This document shows, one piece after another, positions 17,495 through 27,372 of a stretch of DNA of 64,000 nucleotides. This stretch comes from Paraburkholderia bryophila (lineage in GTDB: Bacteria; Pseudomonadota; Gammaproteobacteria; Burkholderiales; Burkholderiaceae): contig NZ_JACCAS010000002.1 of assembly GCF_013409255.1 (NCBI RefSeq), positions 2,470,001 to 2,534,000 of the forward strand, read 5' to 3'. How positions within the stretch are numbered: the stretch's first letter is position 1; each line of letters starts with the position of its first letter. Made by a program: the position numbers and the translations under genes. The notes beneath the pieces are model-generated. The model did no database searches. It was not told the DNA's origin and saw only the letters and a program-made list of their open reading frames with translations.

Positions 17495-18442
17495 CTACTG
17501 CTTATACACACTCAGTTCCTTCACGCGCGTGATCTTCTCGATCAGATTCGCGCCTTCCTCCATCAGGAAGCGTTTGAATGCGACTGCGACCGGCGGCAGC
17601 CGTTTGTTCTTGCGATGCACGACGTACCAGTTGAGCATGACCGGAAAGCTCTCGACGTCGAGTACCACCAGATGGCCGAGTTGCAACTCGAGGCTGATGG
17701 TATGCGCGGACAGAAAGGCGATGCCCATGCCGGCAATCACCGCCTGCTTGATCGTCTCGGTGCTCTTGATCTCCATCGCGATCTTCAGATTGGCGAGACG
17801 TCCCGCGAAACCTTCTTCCATCGAATTCCACGTGTCCGAGCCGCGCTCGCGCACGATAAACGCTTCGCTCGCCAACTGGCTCATCTTGATGTTGCGCTTG
17901 TGTGCGAGCGGATGCGTGGGCGCCGCCACGATCACATAGGGATGCGGCGCGAACGGTTCGTTGGTGGCGTCGGTTTCGTGCGGCGGCCGCACCATCACCG
18001 CGAGATCGGTTTGATTGGTGGCGAGTTGATGCAGCAGTTCGGCGCGGTTGTGTACCGCGAGATTCAACACGACGCCCGAGTAGCGGCGCGTGAACTCCGC
18101 AAGCACGCGCGGAAAGAAGTAATCGCCGGCGCTGATCACCGCGACGTTCAGCTTGCCGCCGGAGACGCCTTTGAGCTGACTCATGGCCTCGTCGACTTCG
18201 TGGAACTGCTGAATGATCGCGCGGCTGTAGTGGAGCATTTCGGTGCCGGCCGGCGTCAGATAGATCTTTTTGCCGAGCTGTTCGAACAGCGGCAGGCCCG
18301 CATGTTCTTCGAGTTGCCGCACCTGAGTGGAGACGGCGGGCTGCGTGAGATGCAGTTCCTCCGCGGCGCGCGAGAAGCTCAGGTGGCGCGCTACCGTTTC
18401 GAAAACCTTCAACTGCCGCAGAGTCGCATTGCGCATCGTCAT
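17495..18442 (-). CDS. LysR family transcriptional regulator
   Basis: About 315 residues. The N-terminal winged HTH reads LRQLKVFETVARHLSFSRAA, then EELHLTQPAVSTQVRQLEEH, typical of CbbR/MetR-type LysR proteins; the rest is the periplasmic-binding-protein-like effector domain. Two starts are close together (18442 and 18436), neither with a good ribosome site, so the N-terminus is uncertain by a few residues. It is divergent from the second OFA carrier, with about 430 bases between them, a layout typical for a LysR regulator and its target transporter. The frc and FAH-family genes converge on its 3' end. Confidence 0.87.
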   Translation of the reverse strand: MTMRNATLRQLKVFETVARHLSFSRAAEELHLTQPAVSTQVRQLEEHAGLPLFEQLGKKIYLTPAGTEMLHYSRAIIQQFHEVDEAMSQLKGVSGGKLNVAVISAGDYFFPRVLAEFTRRYSGVVLNLAVHNRAELLHQLATNQTDLAVMVRPPHETDATNEPFAPHPYVIVAAPTHPLAHKRNIKMSQLASEAFIVRERGSDTWNSMEEGFAGRLANLKIAMEIKSTETIKQAVIAGMGIAFLSAHTISLELQLGHLVVLDVESFPVMLNWYVVHRKNKRLPPVAVAFKRFLMEEGANLIEKITRVKELSVYKQ

Positions 18443-18868
18443 GGCCGATGTATAAGCAAACGTGAATCGACATAATAACAAACTTTAATTATTCGTAATT
18501 CAGCAATGACCCTAGCATGGGTTCGTATAAGAGGCGGAATTGCCACTGCGGTATTGGGAGAAGTACTCGGCGGTAGTGGGCATGTCGGTGTAGTCGCATG
18601 TAGTCGGGTTAACGCTTGGATCAAGGCACCAAAAGGCAAGACAGGCACAAATGACCTGCTGAGCGGGCCATTAATTGATACGAATAAAGTACTTCCCGGA
18701 AAGCGATGCAATTCAGACGGTCCGGCGAAATAAAAAGCAGGCGGATTAAAGACGCAACTATTAAACATTCCCGAATGGCAAGGCTTTTCGGGTCATAACC
18801 ATAAGGTGGGACGCATACAGTGCGGCAGGCTGAACCGCAGCACTGAATAAATGGCGGAGACAAGTCTC
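18443..18868. other. Divergent LysR/OFA-carrier control region
   Basis: About 425 gene-free bases, AT-rich near the LysR start (18470-18500). There the sequence AATTATTCGTAATT at 18487-18500 is an imperfect palindrome containing the T-N11-A pattern that LysR proteins bind. No coding frame is convincing. Confidence 0.4.
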
Positions 18869-20212
18869 ATGGACGATATAACTCAGCAGGCCCCTAAGGG
18901 CGCCTTCTGGACGAACCGCTGGTGGCAGCTCGTCATCGGCATGGTGTGCATGGCGCTGGTGGCCAACCTGCAATACGCATGGACGCTGTTCGTCACGCCG
19001 ATGAACTCACGTCACCACTGGGGCGAAGCGTCTATTCAACTCGCCTTCACGATTTTCATTCTGACCGAAACGTGGCTCGTGCCGCTCGAAGGCTGGCTGG
19101 TCGACAAGTTTGGACCCCGGCCGGTGGTCGCGGGCGGCGCGGTGTGCGCGGGACTCGCGTGGGTGATGAATTCGTATGCGACCACCTTGCCGATGTTGTA
19201 CGTCTCCGCGGTGATCGCGGGGATCGGCGCCGGCGGCGTGTACGGCACGTGCGTCGGCAATGCGTTGAAGTGGTTTCCCGATCGTCGCGGTCTCGCGGCG
19301 GGGCTCACGGCAGCCGGGTTCGGCGCGGGCGCGGCGGTGACGGTGATTCCGATCGCGAACATGATCACGCGCACGGGTTACGAGCATACGTTCTTCTTCT
19401 TCGGCATTCTGCAAGGCGTGTGCATTCTTGCGCTCGCGCTGCTGCTGAAGAAGCCGACCTTGCGCCAGCAGGTGGCGGCGCGCAAGAAGTTCGCAGTGTC
19501 GAAGGTCGACTACACGCCCGGGCAAATGATCAAGACGCCGGTGTTCTGGGTGATCTACGTGTCGTTCGTCGCGGTGGCGGCGGGCGGTTTGATGGCGACC
19601 GCGCAGATCGGCCCGATCGCGAAAGACTGGGGGCTCGCGCGCATCCCGATGACGATGTTCGGCATGACCTTGCCGCTGCTCACCATGACGCTGTCCATCG
19701 ACAACGTCTGCAACGGTTTCACGCGTCCGCTGTGCGGCTTCATCTCCGACAAGCTCGGCCGCGAGAACACGATGTTCGTGATCTTTATCGGCGAAGGCCT
19801 CGCGTTGCTCGGATTGATGCAATACGGCAGCAACCCCTATGCGTTCATGACGTTTGCCGCGCTGATCTTTCTGTTCTGGGGCGAGATCTTCTCGATCTTT
19901 CCGGCCATCTGCGCCGACACGTTCGGCAGCAAATACGCGGCGGCCAACGCGGGCACCTTGTACACCGCGAAAGGCACCGCTTCCCTGATCGTCCCAATCG
20001 CTTCGGTGCTGGCTGCTACCGGCGGCTGGAATCTCGTCTTTATCGTCTCGTCGGTCGTGACGATCGCCGCCGGCGTCTCGGCGAAATTCATTCTCGCGCC
20101 GATGCGCTCACGCTGGATCGAATCGCACAATCAGCCGCAAGGCGTGCTGGCGGCAACCAGCGGCGGCACCGCTTCGCCTCTGGGCCACTGGCCTGAGCAG
20201 ACGGGGGAATAG
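18869..20212 (+). CDS. OFA-family MFS carrier, probable oxalate/formate antiporter
   Basis: A 447-residue, 12-helix OFA-family protein beginning MDDITQQAPKG. Helix 1 has NLQYAWTLFVTPM, the helix 4 region WFPDRRGLAAGLTAAGFGAG, and helix 11 LYTAKGTASLIVP. The lysine there (about residue 368) sits where Oxalobacter OxlT has its essential substrate-binding Lys355. With frc two genes away, exchange of oxalate for formate is the most likely job. I chose ATG 18869, which has GGAGAC upstream; a start at 18851 is possible but has no ribosome site. The second OFA carrier at 10587 lacks this lysine. Confidence 0.85.
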   Translation: MDDITQQAPKGAFWTNRWWQLVIGMVCMALVANLQYAWTLFVTPMNSRHHWGEASIQLAFTIFILTETWLVPLEGWLVDKFGPRPVVAGGAVCAGLAWVMNSYATTLPMLYVSAVIAGIGAGGVYGTCVGNALKWFPDRRGLAAGLTAAGFGAGAAVTVIPIANMITRTGYEHTFFFFGILQGVCILALALLLKKPTLRQQVAARKKFAVSKVDYTPGQMIKTPVFWVIYVSFVAVAAGGLMATAQIGPIAKDWGLARIPMTMFGMTLPLLTMTLSIDNVCNGFTRPLCGFISDKLGRENTMFVIFIGEGLALLGLMQYGSNPYAFMTFAALIFLFWGEIFSIFPAICADTFGSKYAAANAGTLYTAKGTASLIVPIASVLAATGGWNLVFIVSSVVTIAAGVSAKFILAPMRSRWIESHNQPQGVLAATSGGTASPLGHWPEQTGE

Positions 20213-20242
20213 GGTGAACCGATCGCATTGGGCCGTGACGTC

Positions 20243-21316
20243 ATGAACGTTTCGCTGCAGCAGCTCAAGGTGTTTGTCGCCGTCGCGCGTGAACGGAGTT
20301 TTACGCGCGCGGCGCGCGAGTTCGATCTCACGCAGTCGGCGGTGAGTCGTTGCGTGCGCGAACTCGAAGAAGCCGTCGAATTAAAACTGTTCGACCGGAC
20401 CACGCGCCAGGTCGAATTGACGAATGCAGGTGCGAGTCTCGAACGAAGAATCGGCCGCCTGCTCGACGAAATCGATCTGACGCTGCGCGAAGAACGCGCG
20501 ACCTTCGACGGCCACACCGGTGTGGTTGTGGTCGCAAGCAATCCGGTGTTGTCGTCAGGCTGGGTGGCGCAGGGATTGGCCGTTTGTGCCGCGGCGTTTC
20601 CGGGGTTGATCGTGTCGGTGAGGGATCAGCCGCAGAGCAGCGTGCTCGCGAGTGTGGAGCAGGGCGAGGTGGATTTCGGCCTGGTGTCGTCGGTTGAACC
20701 GCCGGACAGCGATCTGTTGCACGCGCAAGCGATCTTCACGACGCCGCTGCACGCGGTGTTGCCGTCCGCGCATGCGCTGGCTCGACAGAGCAATGTTGCG
20801 TGGACACGATTGAGCGAGTCTCCGATCGTTACGCTGAACGCCGATGCCGGCGTGCGTGCGGCGCTCGAACTAGCGTTGAGTTCGAACGGAATGAAGCGGC
20901 GGCCGATGCAGGAACTCGGACACGTCGCGGCGGTGCTGCGCATGGTCGAGCTTGGACTTGGCGTCGGCGTTTTGCCGGTCGACGCGCGCTGGCCTGGGTT
21001 GAGTGCCGGGTTGGTCGGCCGGCCGCTCGTGCCGGAGATGAACCTGACCACGTGGCTCGTGCATCGCCGCAATCGTTCGCTTCGGCCGAATGCCTCGGCG
21101 GTGTGGGCGCAGTTTGCCGCGGCCGCCGCGCCGTCGCATGAGGACGCGGCGATGTCTTCGCACGTCGGCAGTGCTACGCCGTTGCATGTCGCGGCCGTGT
21201 CTTCCCATTCGTCCGCCGCTATGTCTTCGCCTGCAACCGGCGCACAGTCTGCCGCTTCCTCGGAATTCACACGCTCAGCCACGCTGCGCGGCGGCGCCGC
21301 TCTGCACGAGCCTTAG
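20243..21316 (+). CDS. LysR family transcriptional regulator with low-complexity tail
   Basis: A 357-residue LysR protein. The DNA-binding region is SLQQLKVFVAVARERSFTRA, then AREFDLTQSAVSRCVRELEE; the effector domain runs to about residue 295. It is longer than the usual 300 residues because of a Ser/Ala/His-rich C-terminal tail, which looks disordered and is probably not needed for DNA binding. It follows the OFA carrier by 30 bases in the same direction, so it may be in that transcript. Together with the divergent LysR gene, the carrier has a LysR protein on each side. Confidence 0.85.
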   Translation: MNVSLQQLKVFVAVARERSFTRAAREFDLTQSAVSRCVRELEEAVELKLFDRTTRQVELTNAGASLERRIGRLLDEIDLTLREERATFDGHTGVVVVASNPVLSSGWVAQGLAVCAAAFPGLIVSVRDQPQSSVLASVEQGEVDFGLVSSVEPPDSDLLHAQAIFTTPLHAVLPSAHALARQSNVAWTRLSESPIVTLNADAGVRAALELALSSNGMKRRPMQELGHVAAVLRMVELGLGVGVLPVDARWPGLSAGLVGRPLVPEMNLTTWLVHRRNRSLRPNASAVWAQFAAAAAPSHEDAAMSSHVGSATPLHVAAVSSHSSAAMSSPATGAQSAASSEFTRSATLRGGAALHEP

Positions 21317-21391
21317 CCTCGATCTCACACTTCGCCTCAGCCGACCCGCAGCCAGTCAGCCCACGCAACATGCCGTGCAAGGAGCTTCACC

Positions 21392-22843
21392 ATGGACACC
21401 GCAACCGAACTCCAGCGCCACGATCTGCTGATCGATGGCAAGCGCTTGCCGCCGGGCACCGGCGAGTACTCCGTCGACATCAACCCCGCCACCGAAGAGC
21501 CGATCGCGCTGGTCGCGCAAGGCAGCGCCGCCGACGTGGACGCCGCGGTGCAGTCGGCGCGCGCCGCATTGAAAGTGTGGAACGGTATTCGCGCCGCCGA
21601 TCGCGGCCGCATTCTGGCGCGGCTCGCCGGGCTGATGCGCGCCAATCTGGAAGAACTCGCCGCGCTCGAAAGTCTCGACGCCGGCAAGCCGATTGCCTCG
21701 GTGATGCGTCAGGACATCCCGGCCGCGATCGATACGCTCGAGTACTACGCCGGCTGGTGCGACAAGATCAACGGCCAGGTCGTGCCGGTTCGGCCCGACG
21801 CATTGACGTACACGTTGCGTGAGCCGGTCGGCGTGGTCGCTGCAATCGTGCCGTGGAATTTCCCGTTGATGATCGGTATGTGGAAGATCGCGCCGGCGCT
21901 CGCGTGCGGTTGCACGCTGATCGTCAAACCGGCGGAGATCACGCCGCTCACCGCGTTGCGGATCGGCGAACTCGCGCTCGAAGCCGGCGTGCCGCCCGGC
22001 GTGCTGAATATCGTCACCGGCAAGGGGCGAGTGGTTGGCGACGCATTGGTCGCGCATCCGGGCGTCGATAAAGTGACGTTCACCGGTTCGCCGTCGGTAG
22101 GGCGCGGCATTCTGCAAGGCGCGGCCGGCAACTTCAAACGCGTCACGCTGGAGCTTGGCGGCAAGTCGGCCAATCTGATTTTCCCCGACGCGAATCTCGA
22201 CAACGCGGTGCGAGCCGCAGCCTCCGGCATCTTCTTCAACACGGGCCAGGTGTGTTCAGCGGGCTCGCGGATTCTCGCGCATCGCGACGTCTACGACGAA
22301 GTGATCGAGCGTCTGGCGGCGCGTGCCAGATCGATCAAGGTCGGCGATCCGTCGGCGCGTGAAACGTCGATGGGTCCGCTCATCTCCGCCGCGCAGATGA
22401 AGACGGTGCTCGGTTATGTAGAAACCGGCCGCGCGGAAGGGGCGTCGCTCGTTACCGGCGGCGCGCGGATCGGCGAGCGCGGTTTCTTCGTCGAGCCCAC
22501 GGTGTTCGCGAACGTCGAGCATGAGATGCGTATTTCGCAGGAGGAGATCTTCGGCCCGGTAGCCAGCGTGATCCGTTTCAACGACGAAGCCGACGCGCTG
22601 CGGATCGCCAACGGCACGCTGTACAGCCTCGCGGCGGGCGTGTGGAGCGCGGACATCGGCCGGGTGCATCGGGTTGCGCGCGACCTGCGAGCGGGCACCG
22701 TATGGATCAACACTTACGGCTATACCGACGTGCGTTTGCCGTGGGGTGGTTCGGGCGACTCCGGTTTCGGCCGCGAGCACGGCGACGTGGCGATCGAGAA
22801 CTTCACCGAGCCGAAAGCGGTGTGGCTGGCTATTGACCAGTAG
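21392..22843 (+). CDS. NAD(P)-dependent aldehyde dehydrogenase
   Basis: A 483-residue aldehyde dehydrogenase. The catalytic pair is intact: Glu254 in LELGGKS and Cys288 in GQVCSAG, with the usual 34-residue spacing. The cofactor-binding segment is IVPWNFPLMIGMWKIAPALA, and the end has DVRLPWGGSGDSGFGREHG, as in betaine-aldehyde-type enzymes. The substrate aldehyde is unknown. It follows the LysR gene by 75 bases and is closed by a hairpin terminator shared with the convergent panE-like gene. Confidence 0.9.
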   Translation: MDTATELQRHDLLIDGKRLPPGTGEYSVDINPATEEPIALVAQGSAADVDAAVQSARAALKVWNGIRAADRGRILARLAGLMRANLEELAALESLDAGKPIASVMRQDIPAAIDTLEYYAGWCDKINGQVVPVRPDALTYTLREPVGVVAAIVPWNFPLMIGMWKIAPALACGCTLIVKPAEITPLTALRIGELALEAGVPPGVLNIVTGKGRVVGDALVAHPGVDKVTFTGSPSVGRGILQGAAGNFKRVTLELGGKSANLIFPDANLDNAVRAAASGIFFNTGQVCSAGSRILAHRDVYDEVIERLAARARSIKVGDPSARETSMGPLISAAQMKTVLGYVETGRAEGASLVTGGARIGERGFFVEPTVFANVEHEMRISQEEIFGPVASVIRFNDEADALRIANGTLYSLAAGVWSADIGRVHRVARDLRAGTVWINTYGYTDVRLPWGGSGDSGFGREHGDVAIENFTEPKAVWLAIDQ

Positions 22844-22906
22844 CAGACCAATAGCAGATCAATCGCCGCTAGATAACGGATTCACCGCAAACGAATCGCA
22901 CATGAA

Positions 22907-22939
22907 AAAGGATCGAACGCTCACGGCGTTCGATCCTTT
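22907..22939. terminator. Bidirectional intrinsic terminator
   Basis: A perfect 14-bp stem (22907-22920 with 22926-22939) with a five-base loop, A-rich on the left and T-rich on the right. It lies between the convergent aldehyde dehydrogenase and panE-like genes and should work in both directions. Confidence 0.85.
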
Positions 22940-22969
22940 ATCGCATCAACCACTCAAACCTGAAACCAC

Positions 22970-23947
22970 TCAGGCGCCCTGCAACGCCATCCGTTCACGC
23001 AGTTTGACGAGTGCCAGCACGACATCAATCGTCGGCGTCGGTTCGGCGACGAGTCGGCCCATCTCCTGCACGACTGTTAGCAGCGGATCGATCTCCATCG
23101 GCCGGCGGTTTTCGAGGTCGACCAGCGTCGACGTCTTGTGCGCGCCGACCGCGCCCGCGCCGTCGATGCGCCGCTCCACGTCCACCCGGAAATGCACACC
23201 GAACTGCTCCGCGATGCGTTTGGCTTCGAGCATCATGGTGCGCGATACCGCACGTGTGCCGGGGTCGCTGGTGAGCACGTCGAGCGTGGCGTGCGTCAAT
23301 GCGCTGATCGGGTTGAAGCAGAGATTGCCCCACAGCTTGAGCCAGATCTCGTCGCGGATATTGTCGCGGATCGGCGCTTCGAATCCTGCCGCCTGCATGA
23401 TCTCGTGCAACTGCTGAATGCGCGGCGTGCGTTCGCCGTCAGGCTCGCCGATGGGGAATTTCTTGCCGTACACATGCTTGATCACACCCGGCTCGACGAT
23501 CTCGGCCGCCGGATAAAGCACGCAGCCGATCGCCCGCTCAGGGCCGAGTTTCGTCCATTGCGAGCCGTCCGGATCGACGCTGGCGAGACGTGTGCCGGCG
23601 AACTTGCCGCCATGCTGATGGAAGTACCAATACGGAATGCCGTTGACGCCCGTGACGATCGCCGTGTGCTTGCCGAGCAGCGGCTGCATCGCATCGACCA
23701 CGCCGGGCAGCGAGTGCGCTTTCAGCGTGATGATCACGAAGTCCTGCACGCCGAGCTCACTCGGGTCGGACGTACAGCGCACCGGCGCGCTGATCGTTTC
23801 GCCGTCCATGATCAGCCGCGCGCCGTGCTCGCGCATGGCCGCGAGATGCGCGCCACGCGCGACGAAACTCACGCCGGCGCCGGCGCGCGCCAGTTGCACG
23901 CCCATCAAACCGCCTATTGCTCCCGCTCCGAAGACGCAGATCTTCAT
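22970..23947 (-). CDS. 2-dehydropantoate 2-reductase family protein
   Basis: A 325-residue NADPH-dependent reductase of the ApbA/PanE family. It starts MKICVFGAGAIGGLMG, the GxGxxG Rossmann loop. The C-terminal helical domain has IWLKLWGNLCFNPISALTHA, including the conserved Lys and Asn of ketopantoate reductases. Many Burkholderiales carry several paralogs, and those away from pantothenate genes may reduce other 2-oxo acids. Here it lies beside an aldehyde dehydrogenase and oxalate-related genes, so I do not assign panE itself. ATG 23947 gives the family N-terminus directly. Confidence 0.85.
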   Translation of the reverse strand: MKICVFGAGAIGGLMGVQLARAGAGVSFVARGAHLAAMREHGARLIMDGETISAPVRCTSDPSELGVQDFVIITLKAHSLPGVVDAMQPLLGKHTAIVTGVNGIPYWYFHQHGGKFAGTRLASVDPDGSQWTKLGPERAIGCVLYPAAEIVEPGVIKHVYGKKFPIGEPDGERTPRIQQLHEIMQAAGFEAPIRDNIRDEIWLKLWGNLCFNPISALTHATLDVLTSDPGTRAVSRTMMLEAKRIAEQFGVHFRVDVERRIDGAGAVGAHKTSTLVDLENRRPMEIDPLLTVVQEMGRLVAEPTPTIDVVLALVKLRERMALQGA

Positions 23948-24259
23948 GGTGCCGCTCCTGTGACGATGAAAAGTCGCTGAACCGATGCCGGAAACGCGTC
24001 ATGCGCGGCGGCGGGTCACAGCGTGAGCATACGGATCCGGGGACGATACGGATAGTTAAAGTTTCTCGGTTCATGCATTTGGTATCGGTTATAGAAGGCG
24101 CGAGTCGAGTCATGGCGGCTTACATTCAGATTGCTCATGAGCGAGACAAAGAGCGTCCCGGCGAATGCTGCGACGAATTGGGAAATTTCTCGGGCCTAAG
24201 TCGTGGACGCGAAGGCAGAATGCGAGTCCTTCTGAACAACGAAGTATTCGTTAGCCGCC
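23948..24259. other. Upstream region of the exopolysaccharide operon
   Basis: About 310 bases between the divergent panE-like gene and the first exopolysaccharide gene. It should hold promoters for both. No clear sigma-54 or JUMPstart-like element was seen. Confidence 0.35.
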
Positions 24260-25675
24260 ATGCACACAGTGATTCGTCAAACCACGGGCCGTGACTTCGC
24301 CGACATGGAAAGCGCTCTCGCGCGCCTGCTCGACGTGATGCTGGTCGCGCTGGGTGCGGCGCTGGCTTCGTTGCTCTGCCTCGCCGATCCGGCTCTTTCG
24401 ATCGTCGAAGCGTCTTTCGTGGCGTTCGACATGGCCTTCGCGATCTTGCTGCTGCCGTGGTTCGGTGTGTACGACTCGTGGCGCGGCCGTTCGACATGGC
24501 GCTTGAGCGTGCGCATCGTGTTCGGCTGGATCGTGGTTCAGGCGTGCGGCGTGGCCGTCATGTTCCTGCTGCATCGCACGGCGTCGTTGTCGCGGCTCTG
24601 GTGCGTGACGTGGACTGCGCTCACGGCCTGCGCTCTGGTGGCATCGCGGCTGCTGGTGCATGCCGCGCTCGGCCGGATGCGGCGTGCCGGCCGCAATCTG
24701 CGCACGGTCGCCGTGGTGGGCGCCGGCGCACATCGCGACGGCGTGATCGCTCATATCGCGGGCTCGCCCGATGCGGGTTTTCGCGCCGTGGCGACCTTGA
24801 ACACCTGGCCCGACAGCGAGCCGGACGTTGCGGGTTTGCCCGCATTCCGGCAACTGCGTGAATTGGCGGACTGGGTACGCAGGGAACAGATCGACGAGGT
24901 CTGGATCGCACTGCCCATGTCCGAGGAAGACACCGTGTTGCAAGTCCTCGCGGAGTTCAGCGGCGACCTCGTCAACGTGCGTTTCCTGCCGGACGTACGC
25001 AGTCTCGTGATGTTCGATCGCCATGTGGTCGATCTGCTCGGCTCGCCGGCCATCAACCTGATGGCCTCGCCGATGACACCTTACGCGCTGTTGCAGAAAG
25101 CGCTGTTCGACCGGTTGTTCGCCGTCGTGGCGCTGCTCGCGTTGGGGCCGTTGATGCTGTCGATTGCGATTGCGGTGAAGGCGACATCGAAAGGGCCGGT
25201 GCTGTTTACGCAACGACGCAAGGGCACCGACGGCCGCGTCTTTCGTATCTACAAGTTCCGGTCGATGCGCGCGCACGCGCAGCAACCCGGTGTGGTTCGG
25301 CAGGCCACGCGTGGCGACTTGCGAATCACGCGCGTCGGCGCGTTCCTGCGGCGTACGAGCCTCGACGAGTTGCCGCAATTTTTCAACGTGCTGCGCGGGG
25401 AAATGTCGGTGGTTGGGCCCAGGCCCCACGCCATAGAACATGACGATCAATACCGCGGCCTTGTCGACGGTTATATCCATCGCTATCGGATCAAGCCAGG
25501 CATTACCGGTTGGGCGCAAGTGAACGGTTTTCGCGGCGAGACCGATCGGATCGAAAAAATGCAGAGGCGCGTTGAACACGATCTGTACTACTTGCGCAAC
25601 TGGTCGTTCGGACTGGACATGCGGATCGTCGTCGCGACGGTCGTGAAGGGTTTTCTGAATCGCAATGCTTATTGA
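24260..25675 (+). CDS. Polyprenyl-phosphate sugar-1-phosphate transferase (priming enzyme)
   Basis: A 471-residue membrane enzyme that starts polysaccharide repeat units by moving a sugar phosphate (usually glucose-1-P or galactose-1-P) from UDP-sugar to undecaprenyl phosphate. The N-terminal third has four or five hydrophobic helices, the middle a Rossmann-like region beginning [14 protein letters not shown], and the C-terminal 190 residues form the catalytic bacterial sugar transferase domain: [24 protein letters not shown] with the Asp-Glu pair, VGPRPHA and [17 protein letters not shown]. The start is uncertain (24260 or 24305; neither has a clear ribosome site). It is the first gene of an eleven-gene exopolysaccharide operon. 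Confidence 0.88.
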   Translation: MHTVIRQTTGRDFADMESALARLLDVMLVALGAALASLLCLADPALSIVEASFVAFDMAFAILLLPWFGVYDSWRGRSTWRLSVRIVFGWIVVQACGVAVMFLLHRTASLSRLWCVTWTALTACALVASRLLVHAALGRMRRAGRNLRTVAVVGAGAHRDGVIAHIAGSPDAGFRAVATLNTWPDSEPDVAGLPAFRQLRELADWVRREQIDEVWIALPMSEEDTVLQVLAEFSGDLVNVRFLPDVRSLVMFDRHVVDLLGSPAINLMASPMTPYALLQKALFDRLFAVVALLALGPLMLSIAIAVKATSKGPVLFTQRRKGTDGRVFRIYKFRSMRAHAQQPGVVRQATRGDLRITRVGAFLRRTSLDELPQFFNVLRGEMSVVGPRPHAIEHDDQYRGLVDGYIHRYRIKPGITGWAQVNGFRGETDRIEKMQRRVEHDLYYLRNWSFGLDMRIVVATVVKGFLNRNAY

Positions 25676-25735
25676 CGTGCGATTTCCACAGAAGTCGTGC
25701 TTCGGCACGCTCGTTTGAGGAGTAGGTTGAACACG

Positions 25736-26935
25736 ATGTTTGCTTTAATGAAGAACCGGTCCCGCTATCGGCTTGGTGTACTGACAATGGTGGTGACGCT
25801 ATTGAACAGCGCATGTGCGGTGGCGCCAGGTATGCGCATGCAGACCTCGGCGACGGCAGCAGTGTATACGACAGATGCGACGCTGCTCGCGGCGAAAAAC
25901 AGTCAGCCCGCCGCGAGCGAGAAAGTCGACGCGACACCCGACACGCCCGAAATCGCGATTACCGAGGTCGACGCGGCGCTGATCTCGCAACTGGCCCAAC
26001 GCCGTCAACAGCAACAACTCGAACTGTCTCAACTGCTGTCGGGCACGCCGCGCGAATACGTGGTCGGCGCGGGGGATGTGCTGCAAATCGTGGTTTGGGA
26101 TCACCCGGAATTCGCCGCCGCGCTCGGGTCGTCGCAGATTCAGTCGTCGGCGCGGCCCGGCGATCCGCTCGCCGGTTTCATCGTCGATCAGAACGGCAGT
26201 CTGACGTTTCCGTATGCGGGCACGCTGCAAGTGGCGGGCTTGCGCACCGATGAAATCCAGCAGCGCCTGAGCCTCGCGCTCGGCAAGTACTTCGTCAAAC
26301 CGCAGGTGACCGTGCGGATGGCGTCCTATCGCGCGCATCAGGTTTACGTGGACGGCGAAGTGCATAGCCCCGGCGCGTTGTCCGTGAACGACGTGCCGAT
26401 GACGTTCTACGAAGCGCTCAGCCGCGCCGGCGGCTTCAGCGAAACGGCGGATCAAAGCGATCTCGTGCTGGTGCGCGGTGGCCAGTCGCATCGCGTGAAT
26501 CTGACTCAGTTGCTCGCGCAAGGTGTGAGTCCGTCGCGGCTGTTTCTGAATGCCGGCGACGTGCTGCGTGTCATGCCACGCGATGAAAACGGCGTGTATG
26601 TGATGGGGGAAGTGAATAAACCGGTCTCGGCCGTGCCGCGCAGAACCGGTGTGATCACCTTGGCCGATGCGCTGTCGCAGGCCGGCAGCGTGAACGCCTC
26701 GACCGCGGACGCCGCACAGATGTTCGTGATTCGCGGTTCGTTGACGGGTACGCCGGAAGTGTTCCATCTCGACGGCCGTTCCCCCGTCGCGATGCTGCTC
26801 GCCAAAGACTTCGAATTGCAGCCGAAAGACGTCGTCTATGTGGACGGCAGTGGCCTGGTTCGCTTCAACCGCGTGTTGACGCTGTTGATGCCGCTGATCA
26901 GTTCCGGTTTGACCGGGGGAGTGATCGCGAAATGA
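25736..26935 (+). CDS. Outer-membrane polysaccharide export protein (Wza-like)
   Basis: A 399-residue lipoprotein-type export channel. A basic N-terminus (MFALMKNRSRYRLG) is followed by a hydrophobic stretch ending LLNSAC, a probable lipobox. The Poly_export domain begins at REYVVGAGDVLQIVVWDHPEF (counted from its Arg) and is followed by two SLBB domains, one with HQVYVDGEVHSPGALSV and one with GVYVMGEVNKPVSAVPRRTG. It would form the outer-membrane exit for the polymer, coupled to the Wzc-like kinase two genes on. ATG 25736 was chosen because it gives a proper signal sequence. It overlaps the phosphatase gene by four bases. Confidence 0.88.
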   Translation: MFALMKNRSRYRLGVLTMVVTLLNSACAVAPGMRMQTSATAAVYTTDATLLAAKNSQPAASEKVDATPDTPEIAITEVDAALISQLAQRRQQQQLELSQLLSGTPREYVVGAGDVLQIVVWDHPEFAAALGSSQIQSSARPGDPLAGFIVDQNGSLTFPYAGTLQVAGLRTDEIQQRLSLALGKYFVKPQVTVRMASYRAHQVYVDGEVHSPGALSVNDVPMTFYEALSRAGGFSETADQSDLVLVRGGQSHRVNLTQLLAQGVSPSRLFLNAGDVLRVMPRDENGVYVMGEVNKPVSAVPRRTGVITLADALSQAGSVNASTADAAQMFVIRGSLTGTPEVFHLDGRSPVAMLLAKDFELQPKDVVYVDGSGLVRFNRVLTLLMPLISSGLTGGVIAK

Positions 26936-27369
26936 CCGGCGTTCTGATGGTTTGTGAAGGCAACGTTTGCCGTAGCCCGATGGCGGCCGCGCTGCTGACC
27001 AAAGCGTTGCCGCAAGTCCCCGCGCGCTCGGCCGGTACGCGCGCGCTCGCGGGTCATCGCGCGGCGCCGTTAGCCGTGGAGTTGATGGACGTGCAGGGAA
27101 TCGACCTGCGCCCGCATGTGGCGACAGCGTTGACATCGGCTCAGGTGCGTGGCGCGCCATTGATCCTGGCCATGACGCGAGCGCAATGCGGGCTGATCGA
27201 ACGCGTCTTTCCGTTTGCGCGGGGCAAGGTGTACCGCCTCGGCGAGCACGATCAACTCGACATCGTCGACCCGTATCGACGCGGCCGATTCACCTTTGAA
27301 ATGGCGGTGGCACAGATCGAGCAGGGCGTGCAGCGCTGGCTGGGTGCGATTGCCGGGCTGCAGCACTGA
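26932..27369 (+). CDS. Low-molecular-weight protein-tyrosine phosphatase (Wzb-like)
   Basis: A 145-residue LMW phosphatase. The active-site loop CEGNVCRSP (Cys-x5-Arg-Ser) follows GVLMV at the N-terminus, and the general acid lies in DIVDPYRRG (Asp-Pro) near residue 110. It would dephosphorylate the tyrosine cluster of the Wzc-like kinase encoded next, allowing the cycle of kinase assembly that controls polymer length and export. It overlaps the wza-like gene by four bases and ends three bases before the kinase gene. Confidence 0.92.
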   Translation: MTGVLMVCEGNVCRSPMAAALLTKALPQVPARSAGTRALAGHRAAPLAVELMDVQGIDLRPHVATALTSAQVRGAPLILAMTRAQCGLIERVFPFARGKVYRLGEHDQLDIVDPYRRGRFTFEMAVAQIEQGVQRWLGAIAGLQH

Positions 27370-27372
27370 ATC

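Noticed and set aside
17318-18475. 385-codon plus-strand frame opposite LysR
   Set aside because: Antisense to the LysR gene and without motifs; starts within the tandem repeats.
22970-23947. Naming this gene panE
   Set aside because: Motifs fit the family, but no pantothenate genes are nearby and paralogs are common.
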